Shown piece by piece: positions 24,714 through 32,127 of a DNA stretch of 64,000 nucleotides. Source of the DNA: Hyphomicrobiales bacterium (GTDB lineage: Bacteria; Pseudomonadota; Alphaproteobacteria; Rhizobiales; Rhizobiaceae); the NCBI GenBank assembly GCA_900466945.1, contig UBNV01000021.1, positions 186,001 through 250,000 on the forward strand, read 5' to 3'. The stretch's first letter is position 1. Each line of letters begins with the position of its first letter. The position numbers and the translations under genes are program-made. The notes below the pieces were generated by a model that worked only from the letters and a program-made list of their open reading frames with translations, had not been told where the DNA came from and made no database searches.

Positions 24714-26549
24714 ATGGCCGACATCACCCAGCCGGGCGCGTCTCAGATCTCCCGCCCGCATCCGTTCGTCCTCTGGGTTCTCGTCTACGGCATTGTCACC
24801 ATGGCGGTGCTGATGGCCCTCAACCTGCCCACGATGAATGACTATGTCGGCACCGACAACGACGATGTCATGCGTCTGATCCAGGTGCGGGATCTGCTGG
24901 CCGGCCAGGCCTGGTTCGACCTGACGCAATACCGGCTCGGTCTCGACGGCGGCACGCTGATGCACTGGTCGCGCCTGATCGACTTGCCAATCGCGCTACT
25001 GATCCGCTTCTTCGCCCAGATCGTGCCGATGGAGCAGGCCGAGGCTCTGGCTCTGCTTGTCTGGCCCCTCCTATTGATCCTGCCCCTGATGGCGGCCATC
25101 GCCAGCGCCGCGCGGCGGATGGGCGACGATGTCACCATGCATGTGGCAATGCTGCTGACATCGGTCTTCGTCGTCACCAGCAACCGCTTTCTGCCGGGCG
25201 CCATCGATCACCACAATGTTCAACTCGTGCTCGTGGCCACCATCGCTGCCGGCCTGCTCGATCCTGCCCGCGGTGTGGTGGGCCATGCACTGGCCGGGCT
25301 CGCGGCGGCGCTCGCGATTGCGATCGGTGCCGAGACGACACCCTTCGTCGCCGTGACATGCGCCACGGTTGGCATTCTCTGGGCGGTGGAAGGTGCGACT
25401 TATGCAAGGGCGGCGCGCGCCTTCTCGCTCACCCTCTTGATCAGCCTGTCTGCATTTTTCTTCGCAACGGTCCCGCCGGCGCAATATGCCGCCGTCACCT
25501 GCGACAGCCTCTCGGTCGGCTTCTATGCCGTGGTCGGCATCGGCGCGGCTTGCCTCTTCGTCGCGACGCAGTTGCCGCGCATGCAGGATATGCGTCTGCG
25601 CATCGGGGCGATCTGTGTGACGGGTATGCTGGTCGCCCTCGGCGCGGTGACGATCGCGCCACAATGTCTGCAGAATCCGCTCAGCGAACTCGATCCCCTT
25701 CTCCAGACGCTCTGGCTGTCCGGCGTGGTCGAGGCACAGTCGGCGCTCGCCCAGCTTGCCAAGGAACCTTCGGCGTTCGGAGGCTTCTATGCAGTCGGCT
25801 TCCTTGCAATCTGCATCTGCCTCTTCCGGATCGTCAACGGCGATCGGGCACGCGCGCACGCGGTCACCCTGGCCCTCATCGGGATCTGCTTCGTCATTGC
25901 GCTGATTCAGGTGCGGGGTGCGATCTTCGCCAACCTGCTCGCCATTCCACCGCTCGCACTGCTCATCGGCGAACTTCGCCGCAAGGCGCGCCAGGAACCC
26001 GATCAGCTGGGTACGGGGCTGCTCTTCGCGCTTGCGGCTTTCCTCTCGGTGCCGGCCGCCTGGGCCCTGTTCGGGGTTCTGGCTGTCGAAGGCACGGCCG
26101 GGGTCACCAATCGCATGAAGACATTGGGAGGCGGACCCGCCGCAACCTCGGCGGAGGGCGGTCCGGCCTGCGACACACCGGCAGGTTTTGCAGCACTCGC
26201 CGCCCTGCCGGAGGGTTCGGTCGCGGCGGCATCAGATTTCGGGCCTGAAATCCTGCGCTTCACGGCCCATCGGGCGCTCTCCGGCCCCTATCATCGCAAC
26301 CAGGGCGGCATGCTGACCGAAATCCATGTCGGCCTTGCCAAGCCCGACGAGGCTGCCGCTTTCCTGCGAGGGGCCGGCGTGGACTATCTCGTCTTCTGCC
26401 CAACCTTCGCCCAGACCCGGACGATTGCCGCGATGAAGGCGGATGGTCTCTATGCGGGACTGCTGGCCGGAAAAGCGCCCAACTATCTCCGCCCGGTCCC
26501 CATCGATGGCCCCTCCGGACTGCAGATCTACCGCATAGAACTCCCTTGA
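24714..26549 (+). CDS. Multi-pass GT-C-like membrane glycosyltransferase (putative)
   Basis: The 611-residue protein has an N-terminal helix, a first extracytoplasmic loop with an acidic cluster TDNDDVMRL (Asp48-Asn49-Asp50-Asp51) and MHWSR (83-87), then about eleven hydrophobic segments. IDHHN (Asp165-His166-His167) recalls the second acidic loop of oligosaccharyltransferases. A soluble periplasmic C-terminal domain follows (about 470-611). The layout is that of GT-C enzymes such as STT3/AglB/ArnT, which take a sugar from a polyprenyl carrier. A clear WWDYG motif is absent. Its partner genes gtrA and GT2 lie divergently upstream. Confidence 0.65.
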   Translation: MADITQPGASQISRPHPFVLWVLVYGIVTMAVLMALNLPTMNDYVGTDNDDVMRLIQVRDLLAGQAWFDLTQYRLGLDGGTLMHWSRLIDLPIALLIRFFAQIVPMEQAEALALLVWPLLLILPLMAAIASAARRMGDDVTMHVAMLLTSVFVVTSNRFLPGAIDHHNVQLVLVATIAAGLLDPARGVVGHALAGLAAALAIAIGAETTPFVAVTCATVGILWAVEGATYARAARAFSLTLLISLSAFFFATVPPAQYAAVTCDSLSVGFYAVVGIGAACLFVATQLPRMQDMRLRIGAICVTGMLVALGAVTIAPQCLQNPLSELDPLLQTLWLSGVVEAQSALAQLAKEPSAFGGFYAVGFLAICICLFRIVNGDRARAHAVTLALIGICFVIALIQVRGAIFANLLAIPPLALLIGELRRKARQEPDQLGTGLLFALAAFLSVPAAWALFGVLAVEGTAGVTNRMKTLGGGPAATSAEGGPACDTPAGFAALAALPEGSVAAASDFGPEILRFTAHRALSGPYHRNQGGMLTEIHVGLAKPDEAAAFLRGAGVDYLVFCPTFAQTRTIAAMKADGLYAGLLAGKAPNYLRPVPIDGPSGLQIYRIELP

Positions 26550-26615
26550 GGGAAAGCGCTGGATCGAAAGCGCAGGCGGGCTGATCTCAGTGGCATTTTC
26601 CGCTAGGGAAGAGGC

Positions 26616-28226
26616 ATGAGCAATTTCTTCGACAGCGATTCGCCGACGAACCTCACGGAGTTCTCCGTTTCGGAACTGTCGGGCTCGATCAAGCGCACCA
26701 TCGAAACCTCCTTCGATCATGTTCGCGTGCGCGGCGAAATTTCCGGCTACCGTGGCCCGCATTCCTCGGGTCATGCCTATTTCAGCCTGAAGGACGACAA
26801 GGCCCGCATCGACGCGGTGATCTGGAAAGGCTCCTTTTCGAAGCTGAAATATCGCCCGGAAGAGGGCATGGAAGTGATCGCCACCGGCAAGGTCACGACC
26901 TTTCCCGGCTCGTCGAAATACCAGATCGTCATCGAGCAGATGGAACCCGCCGGCGCGGGCGCCCTGATGGCGCTGATCGAGGAGCGCAAACGCCGCTTCA
27001 CGGCGGAAGGTCTGTTCGACCCTGCGCGCAAGCAGCTTCTGCCCTTTCTGCCGAAGGTCATCGGCGTCGTGACCTCGCCGACCGGTGCGGTCATCCGCGA
27101 TATCCTGCACCGGATTTCCGATCGCTTCGCCGTGCATGTGCTTGTCTGGCCGGTAAAGGTCCAGGGCGAGGGGTCCGGCGACGAGGTGGCGAATGCCATC
27201 CAGGGCTTCAACGCGCTGGAGCCTGGCGGGCCGATCCCGCGGCCGGACGTGCTGATCGTGGCCCGCGGAGGCGGCAGTCTTGAGGATCTCTGGAGCTTCA
27301 ATGACGAGGCGGTGGTGCGGGCCGCGGCCGCGAGCGCAATCCCACTGATCTCCGCCGTCGGCCACGAGACCGACTGGACGCTGATCGACTATGCCGCCGA
27401 CATGCGGGCGCCGACGCCGACGGGCGCTGCCGAAATGGCCGTGCCTGTGAAGGCCGATCTGGAAGCCCAGGTGGCGGCGCTCTCGGCCCGCCTTTCCGGC
27501 TCGATGAACCGGCAGATGGACAATCGCCGTCAGAACCTGCGCAGCCTGGTTCGGGCGCTGCCTTCGCTCGACCAGTTGCTGGCCCTGCCGCGCCGCCGCT
27601 TCGACGAGGCAGCCGCTGGTCTCGGACGCAGTCTCGAGCTCAACACCATGAACAAGCGCCGCAGCTTCGAGCGAGCGGCCGCCAAACTCTCGCCCGACAT
27701 GCTGGCCCGCCGCTTGGTGGAGCGTCGGCAGAAATTGTCGGACAATGCCGTCCGCGCCGAACGTGTCATCGAACGGCTGATCGAGCGCAACAAGGCGCGG
27801 CTGGGCCGTTTCGACGCCACCCTCACGGCTGTGCCGGGGCGGCTGAAGGCTATGACGGAGCGCTCGAGGGACCGGCTGGAAAGCTTCGGTCGCCGCGCCG
27901 ACAGCGCCGTGATGAACGATCTGCGTCGCGCCCGGCAGGCTTTGGTCTCGCAGGATCGTGTGCTGCAGTCCCTGTCCTACAAGAACGTGCTTGCCCGCGG
28001 CTATGCCGTGATCCGCGACGAGAACGACAGGCCCGTCTCACGTGCGGATGGACTGTCGCATGGCCAGACGATCGCGATCGAGTTCGCCGACGGGCGCGTG
28101 GCGGCCGTGGCCGGCGAGGGTGTCTCGCCGCCGGAACCCTCTGCTCCGCAGCCGGCGCGGGCAGCCAGCGTCTCCAAGCCGGTGCGCAAGAGTGAGCCGC
28201 CGGCAGGGCAGGGCAGCCTCTTCTGA
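26616..28226 (+). CDS. xseA: Exodeoxyribonuclease VII large subunit
   Basis: XseA with XseB degrades single-stranded DNA into acid-soluble oligonucleotides. The 536-residue product has an N-terminal OB fold (HVRVRGEISGYRGPHSSGHA), the catalytic domain (GVVTSPTGAVIRDILHRI, ARGGGSLEDLWSFNDE, ISAVGHETDWTLIDYAADMR) and a long C-terminal coiled coil. The last 35 residues, Pro/Ala rich, are a variable tail. The next gene begins on the last base of its stop codon. No xseB is in the window. Confidence 0.97.
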   Translation: MSNFFDSDSPTNLTEFSVSELSGSIKRTIETSFDHVRVRGEISGYRGPHSSGHAYFSLKDDKARIDAVIWKGSFSKLKYRPEEGMEVIATGKVTTFPGSSKYQIVIEQMEPAGAGALMALIEERKRRFTAEGLFDPARKQLLPFLPKVIGVVTSPTGAVIRDILHRISDRFAVHVLVWPVKVQGEGSGDEVANAIQGFNALEPGGPIPRPDVLIVARGGGSLEDLWSFNDEAVVRAAAASAIPLISAVGHETDWTLIDYAADMRAPTPTGAAEMAVPVKADLEAQVAALSARLSGSMNRQMDNRRQNLRSLVRALPSLDQLLALPRRRFDEAAAGLGRSLELNTMNKRRSFERAAAKLSPDMLARRLVERRQKLSDNAVRAERVIERLIERNKARLGRFDATLTAVPGRLKAMTERSRDRLESFGRRADSAVMNDLRRARQALVSQDRVLQSLSYKNVLARGYAVIRDENDRPVSRADGLSHGQTIAIEFADGRVAAVAGEGVSPPEPSAPQPARAASVSKPVRKSEPPAGQGSLF

Positions 28227-28825
28227 TGGCCGCCCGACGCTTCCTCGTCGTGCTTGCCCATCCGCTGCCGGGGAGCTTTGCGGCATCTGCGGCAAAAACC
28301 GTGGTCGAGGCGCTGGAAGCCAAGGGCCATCAGGTAGACCTTCTCGATCTCTATGCCGAGGATTTTGATCCGCGCCTCTCGGCCGCGGAACGTTCCGCCT
28401 ATATGGAACCGGGCTACCGGCCGACAGAGGTCTCGGCCATAGTCGCCCGGCTGAAGGCGGCTGACGGCCTCGTGCTGGTCTTTCCGCAATGGTGGTTCAA
28501 TCTGCCGGCGATCATGAAGGGTTTCATCGACCGCATTTTCGTGCCAGGCGTCGCCTTCGAGCACGACAAGGCGGGCGGGCGGATCGTACCCCTGATGACC
28601 CATGTCCGAACCTTCTGGGTCGTCACTTCGACCGGTTCTCCCTGGTGGGTGGTCCATTTGTATATGGGAAATCCGGTGAAGCGGATATTGAAGCGTGGGG
28701 TCGCGGCCTTTTGCGCCAAGGGCGTCGATTTCCGCATGCTTCAGATCCACGACATGGATCGTGCCACAGAGAAGAAGCGCAACGCGTTCCTGGCCAGAGT
28801 GGCGGCTAGCTTCTCGTCAATTTAG
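28226..28825 (+). CDS. NAD(P)H-dependent flavodoxin-like quinone reductase
   Basis: The 199-residue protein belongs to the NQO1/KefF-type flavodoxin-like family: VVLAHPLPGSFAASAAK binds FMN phosphate, and FPQWWFNLPAIMKGFIDRIF is the isoalloxazine-side signature, followed by TSTGSPWW. It should reduce quinones or similar electrophiles with two electrons. It overlaps xseA by 1 bp and converges on the MarR gene with a 4-bp overlap, which may link it to the redox-type regulon. Confidence 0.88.
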   Translation: MAARRFLVVLAHPLPGSFAASAAKTVVEALEAKGHQVDLLDLYAEDFDPRLSAAERSAYMEPGYRPTEVSAIVARLKAADGLVLVFPQWWFNLPAIMKGFIDRIFVPGVAFEHDKAGGRIVPLMTHVRTFWVVTSTGSPWWVVHLYMGNPVKRILKRGVAAFCAKGVDFRMLQIHDMDRATEKKRNAFLARVAASFSSI

Positions 28826-29325
28826 GGCTTTTCGAACGCGGTCAAAAATTGTCTCAAGAGCCCGTCGAGCGCGGTGCGGTCCTCCGCCGTGAGTGTCTCG
28901 ATCAACCGGTGCTGGTTTGCGACGTGATCCGTAACGGCGGCATCGATCACCGAACGGCCCTTTTCCGTCAGTGCCACCAAAAGCGCACGCCGATCCTCCG
29001 GATGCGGCATCCGCTCCACCAGCCCCTGTTTTTCCAGCTGGTCGATTCGGTTCGTCATCGTGCCCGAGGTGATCATCATCGTCTCGAGAAGCTCGGAAGG
29101 CGAAAGCCGGAAGGGTGAGCCGGAGCGCCGCAGGGTCGCCAGCAAGTCGAAACTCGCACTGTTCAGTCCGTGAAGCTGGAAGACCGCTTCGTGTGCGCGG
29201 GAAATATGCGCCCTCAGCCGTCCGAGTCGCCCGATCAGTCCCATGGGGGATACGTCGAGATCCGGGCGTTCCCGGCTCCATTGGGTGAGGATCTGATCGA
29301 CGGCGTCTCTGCCTGAAATGCTCAT
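28822..29325 (-). CDS. MarR-family transcriptional regulator
   Basis: The 167-residue protein contains a MarR winged helix (LSPSELLETMMITSGTMTNRIDQLEKQGLVER, residues about 75-105, and PEDRRALLVALTEKG). An upstream in-frame Met at 29463 is rejected because it would include the operator. The ATG at 29325 gives a normal MarR length. The divergent EamA transporter gene is 82 bp away and two 18-bp palindromes lie between them, so it almost surely represses both. Confidence 0.93.
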   Translation of the reverse strand: MSISGRDAVDQILTQWSRERPDLDVSPMGLIGRLGRLRAHISRAHEAVFQLHGLNSASFDLLATLRRSGSPFRLSPSELLETMMITSGTMTNRIDQLEKQGLVERMPHPEDRRALLVALTEKGRSVIDAAVTDHVANQHRLIETLTAEDRTALDGLLRQFLTAFEKP

Positions 29326-29346
29326 GCCGACATTTAGCGAAGGAGG

Positions 29347-29364
29347 TATCTTGACGTCAAGATA
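29347..29364. promoter_or_regulatory. MarR operator copy 1 (perfect 18-bp palindrome)
   Basis: TATCTTGACGTCAAGATA is a perfect palindrome 21 bp before the MarR start. Its length and symmetry fit a dimeric MarR protein, and it contains a TTGAC that could serve as -35. Confidence 0.75.
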
Positions 29365-29383
29365 AAATCGCCTATTCTGATTA

Positions 29384-29401
29384 TATCTTGAGGTAGAGAT
29401 A
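29384..29401. promoter_or_regulatory. MarR operator copy 2 (imperfect)
   Basis: TATCTTGAGGTAGAGATA repeats copy 1 at 15 of 18 positions, 37 bp away centre to centre. It ends 7 bp before the ATG of the EamA gene and covers its GAGG ribosome-binding region, so bound protein would block initiation. Confidence 0.65.
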
Positions 29402-29407
29402 CTTGAC

Positions 29408-30265
29408 ATGAAGATGAATTCGAAAGCCTGGACATTTGTGTTGACTGGATTGGCGCCAGCCATCTGGGGCTCGACCTACGTGGCCACGACCGAACTCCTG
29501 CCCGCCGCATATCCGCTTCACGTGGCAATGTTGCGCGCGTTGCCGGCCGGGCTCCTGCTGCTTCTCGTGGTCAGAACCTTGCCACACGGTCACTGGTGGT
29601 GGCGGGTGACGGTGCTGGGCGCGCTGAATTTCACCTTCTTCTGGGCGATGCTCTTCGTCTCCGCCTATCGCCTGCCCGGTGGTGTGGCCGCGACCGTGGG
29701 CGCCGTTCAGCCGCTCATCGTCATCGGTCTGGCCCGCATGGTCATGGGAAGACGGATCACCACCGCTTCCGTCCTTGCAGCCCTTGCCGGCCTGGTTGGT
29801 GTCGCTCTGCTGGTGCTGACACCGCGCGCTGCTCTGGATCCCATCGGAATTGCGGCGGGCCTTGCAGGCGCACTGTCCATGGCCGCGGGCACGGTGCTGA
29901 GCCGCCACTGGCAGCCGGATGTGCCGGCCTTGACCTTCACCGCCTGGCAGCTCACCGCCGGTGGTCTGTTGCTCGTCCCGCTCGCCTTCATGGTCGAGCC
30001 GTCGCTGCCGACCGTGACAGGTCTAAACCTCCTGGGCTTCCTTTGGCTCGGGATTGTCGGCGGGGCTCTCACCTACATCATCTGGTTCCGCGGGGTTGCG
30101 CGTCTCGAGCCCGCTGCCGTCGCTTCGCTCGGCTTTCTCAGCCCGCTCGTCGCGACCCTGCTGGGCTGGTTGCTGCTCGGCCAAAGCCTCAGCCCCCTGC
30201 AGGTCGTCGGCTTCGTCACGGTGCTGGCGAGCGTCTGGATGGCCCAGCGCGCAAGCGCGAAATGA
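29408..30265 (+). CDS. EamA/DMT family transporter under MarR control
   Basis: The 285-residue membrane protein has ten helices in two EamA halves (GLAPAIWGSTYVATTELLPA; LGIVGGALTYIIWFRGVARL). A second ATG at 29414 is an alternative start. Its promoter holds the two MarR operators. MarR-EamA pairs commonly export toxic small molecules; the quinone-reductase-like gene beyond the MarR gene suggests a redox-active compound, but this is inference. Confidence 0.88.
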   Translation: MKMNSKAWTFVLTGLAPAIWGSTYVATTELLPAAYPLHVAMLRALPAGLLLLLVVRTLPHGHWWWRVTVLGALNFTFFWAMLFVSAYRLPGGVAATVGAVQPLIVIGLARMVMGRRITTASVLAALAGLVGVALLVLTPRAALDPIGIAAGLAGALSMAAGTVLSRHWQPDVPALTFTAWQLTAGGLLLVPLAFMVEPSLPTVTGLNLLGFLWLGIVGGALTYIIWFRGVARLEPAAVASLGFLSPLVATLLGWLLLGQSLSPLQVVGFVTVLASVWMAQRASAK

Positions 30266-30331
30266 TGCCTCGGTTGTGTTGTCGGAAATTACACTTTTGA
30301 TTGAGGTTGCGGCTGGGATAAAAACCGATGG

Positions 30332-30360
30332 TTGACTTTCATTAGGAAGAAGCCTATCTT
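30332..30360 (+). promoter_or_regulatory. Predicted sigma-70-type promoter of the cold-shock gene
   Basis: TTGACT (30332-30337) and TATCTT (30355-30360) are separated by exactly 17 bp. Transcription would start near 30367 and leave a leader of about 130 nt before the csp ATG at 30499, the kind of long leader that cold-shock mRNAs use for temperature-dependent translation. Confidence 0.6.
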
Positions 30361-30498
30361 CGGATCATCGATTGTTGCTTGCTAAGCTTTGGTTATCGCG
30401 CGGAACAGCCCGCGCCCTGTCGAACCTTCCTTTCAAAAATCGTTACCTCCACAGCGCATCCGCGCTGCGGCACTCTATGCGCTATGAAAGGGTTCATC

Positions 30499-30708
30499 AT
30501 GACCACTGGCACAGTAAAATGGTTCAATTCCACCAAGGGCTTCGGCTTCATTCAGCCTGACAACGGCGGCCCGGACGCATTCGTTCACATCTCGGCCGTT
30601 GAACGGTCCGGCATGCGCGAAATCGTCGAAGGCCAGAAGCTGGCTTACGACATGGAGCGCGACAACAAGTCGGGCAAGATGTCGGCTTGCAACCTGCAGG
30701 CTGCCTGA
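30499..30708 (+). CDS. Cold-shock protein (CspA family)
   Basis: A 69-residue OB-fold RNA chaperone that melts mRNA structure. RNP1 (KGFGFIQP) and RNP2 (AFVHISAV) are both present, as is the start MTTGTVKWFNSTKGFG. The ATG at 30499 is chosen because upstream Met codons in the same frame give residues without homology. A terminator follows 67 bp after the stop. The two small charged proteins downstream lie beyond that terminator but share its orientation. Confidence 0.96.
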   Translation: MTTGTVKWFNSTKGFGFIQPDNGGPDAFVHISAVERSGMREIVEGQKLAYDMERDNKSGKMSACNLQAA

Positions 30709-30774
30709 TAGATCCGGGATCCGCTTTCCTTTGACCACGGATGTACTGGCACTGTCGAAGGCACGATCCCACGG

Positions 30775-30804
30775 AAGGTCAGGCGGTTTGCCTGGCCTTT
30801 TTTT
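30775..30804 (+). terminator. Rho-independent terminator after csp
   Basis: AAGGTCAGGC (30775-30784) pairs with GCCTGGCCTT (30790-30799) with one wobble, followed by a run of seven T. Confidence 0.85.
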
Positions 30805-30841
30805 ATTGCCCCAGCGGGCAAGCCTCCTGAAAGGAGATGAC

Positions 30842-31063
30842 ATGACCGAGCAACTCACCAAGTCGCGCCAGACCGCCGAAATCGCTTTTGCGAAGACGCA
30901 GTCACAGTTTCTCGCGCGCGGTCGCGCAATCGAGGAACAGGATGCCATCACGTCGGCCCGCGACGAAAAGACGATCCGACTACGCGAGGCGCGCATGACG
31001 CGCGAACGCGAAGCACGCGAAAGCGCGACGGCCGCCCTGGTCGCCAAGCGCGCACGCACCTGA
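30842..31063 (+). CDS. Small Arg/Glu-rich helical protein, 73 residues
   Basis: The product is almost all predicted helix with alternating charge (LREARMTREREARESATAAL). AAAGGAG stands 6 bp before the ATG at 30842. It is not recognised. It lies between csp and another charged helical protein, with only a 25-bp gap to the latter, so those two probably share a transcript. An RNA- or ribosome-linked stress role would fit the location but is not shown. Confidence 0.7.
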   Translation: MTEQLTKSRQTAEIAFAKTQSQFLARGRAIEEQDAITSARDEKTIRLREARMTREREARESATAALVAKRART

Positions 31064-31088
31064 CACCCACTCAAAGATCGGAGCACCG

Positions 31089-31469
31089 ATGAAATTCAGC
31101 AGAGACCATGGCCTGGCCGAGCGCCGGACGACAGCAACCGATGCCAAGGCAGCCTTGCTTCAGGCCTATAAGGCCGCCCATGCCGCCGCAGACCCCGAGC
31201 GTGAAGCCCGTATGGCCGAGCGTGCCGCACGTGCCGAAGAACGGGCGCAGCGCCACGCCGAGCGCGACCGCCTGAAGGCGGAAGAAAAGATCCGGGCAGA
31301 ACAGGAAGCGCGTGAGCGCGAGGAGGCCCTGATTGCCGAGGCCAATGCCGAAAAGGACGCCCGGGAACAGGCCGAAGCTTCGCGCATTAACCGCGTTGTC
31401 GAAGACGAAGCCGCCCGCAAGGCGGAACGCGACCGTCGCTATGCCGCCCGCAAGGCGCGCCAGGGCTGA
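31089..31469 (+). CDS. Charged coiled-coil protein (DUF6481-like)
   Basis: The 126-residue protein is one long charged helix after a short N-terminal segment (MKFSRDHGLAERRTTATDAK). It is composed mostly of Ala, Arg, Glu and Lys, for example ERAARAEERAQRHAERDR, and resembles the DUF6481 family that is common near cold-shock genes of alphaproteobacteria. It has no signal peptide or membrane segment. The family name is a recollection from composition and context, not a search result. Confidence 0.65.
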   Translation: MKFSRDHGLAERRTTATDAKAALLQAYKAAHAAADPEREARMAERAARAEERAQRHAERDRLKAEEKIRAEQEAREREEALIAEANAEKDAREQAEASRINRVVEDEAARKAERDRRYAARKARQG

Positions 31470-31540
31470 TCGCCGCCAGCGGTGGGAGGAGCTTGTCTTT
31501 CCGGATGGCAGGCCATCGAAACCGCTGACGACAACGCGAC

Positions 31541-31576
31541 ATCAGGATTAAATTGCGCGCAATTGATCAACCTGAT
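31541..31576. repeat. Nested inverted repeat in the gap before the 117-residue secreted gene
   Basis: A perfect 14-bp palindrome AATTGCGCGCAATT (31551-31564) is framed by outer arms ATCAGG (31541-31546) and CCTGAT (31571-31576). It lies about 90 bp upstream of the next start, so it may be an operator or an RNA hairpin. Confidence 0.5.
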
Positions 31577-31625
31577 GTGATGATACTGGAAAACATTTCC
31601 TCGCATGTCCACATGTGCACCTGAA

Positions 31626-31650
31626 ACCGGATGGCTCCCAAACATCCGGT
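31626..31650 (+). promoter_or_regulatory. 5' leader hairpin next to the ribosome-binding site
   Basis: ACCGGATG (31626-31633) pairs perfectly with CATCCGGT (31643-31650). The AAAGGAG ribosome-binding site begins 3 bases later, so the hairpin could affect translation or mRNA stability. Confidence 0.45.
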
Positions 31651-31666
31651 CCAAAGGAGTATTGTC

Positions 31667-32020
31667 ATGATGAAGAAAACAATTCTGGCCGCCGCTTTGG
31701 CTGCGGCCACGCTTGGCGCCGTTTCGGCTCAGGCCGCGACCTATGTCGAGTCCGGCGGCTGGACACCCCGGGAAATCCTGTTCGGCAAGCAGTATAACGG
31801 CAACGTCACCGCGATCCGCGTCGATCGTGGTAGCTTCGAGCGCCACACTTACCCGATGCAGGCAATCCATCCGACTGGTAACAGTCTTCGGCAGGCCCAG
31901 GCAGCCGTCACGGAAGATCCCAGCCTTGTCGCAGCCCTCAAGGTTCGCGGCATTGCCACGCACAACGTTCTCTGGGTCCAGACAGCCTATAACGGTGGCA
32001 AGATCGTATACCACCGGTAA
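31667..32020 (+). CDS. Small exported protein of unknown function, 117 residues
   Basis: The protein starts with MM and a clear Sec signal peptide (MMKKTILAAALAAATLGAVS, cut after AQA) and gives a mature form of about 94 residues beginning ATYVESGGWTPREILF. No Cys and no named motif can be seen. Met codons at 31667 and 31670 both follow AAAGGAG; a start at 31631 would lie in the leader hairpin. The regulatory repeats upstream suggest tight control. Function unknown. Confidence 0.7.
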   Translation: MMKKTILAAALAAATLGAVSAQAATYVESGGWTPREILFGKQYNGNVTAIRVDRGSFERHTYPMQAIHPTGNSLRQAQAAVTEDPSLVAALKVRGIATHNVLWVQTAYNGGKIVYHR

Positions 32021-32127
32021 TCACCTCTGACTGCGCGCCTGTCGCGTGTCGGGCTCGATTTCGCGACATGCGCGCATCACACAACTCTGATATGACTCCT
32101 GCCTGTTCACCAGTCTGGGAGGGAGTC

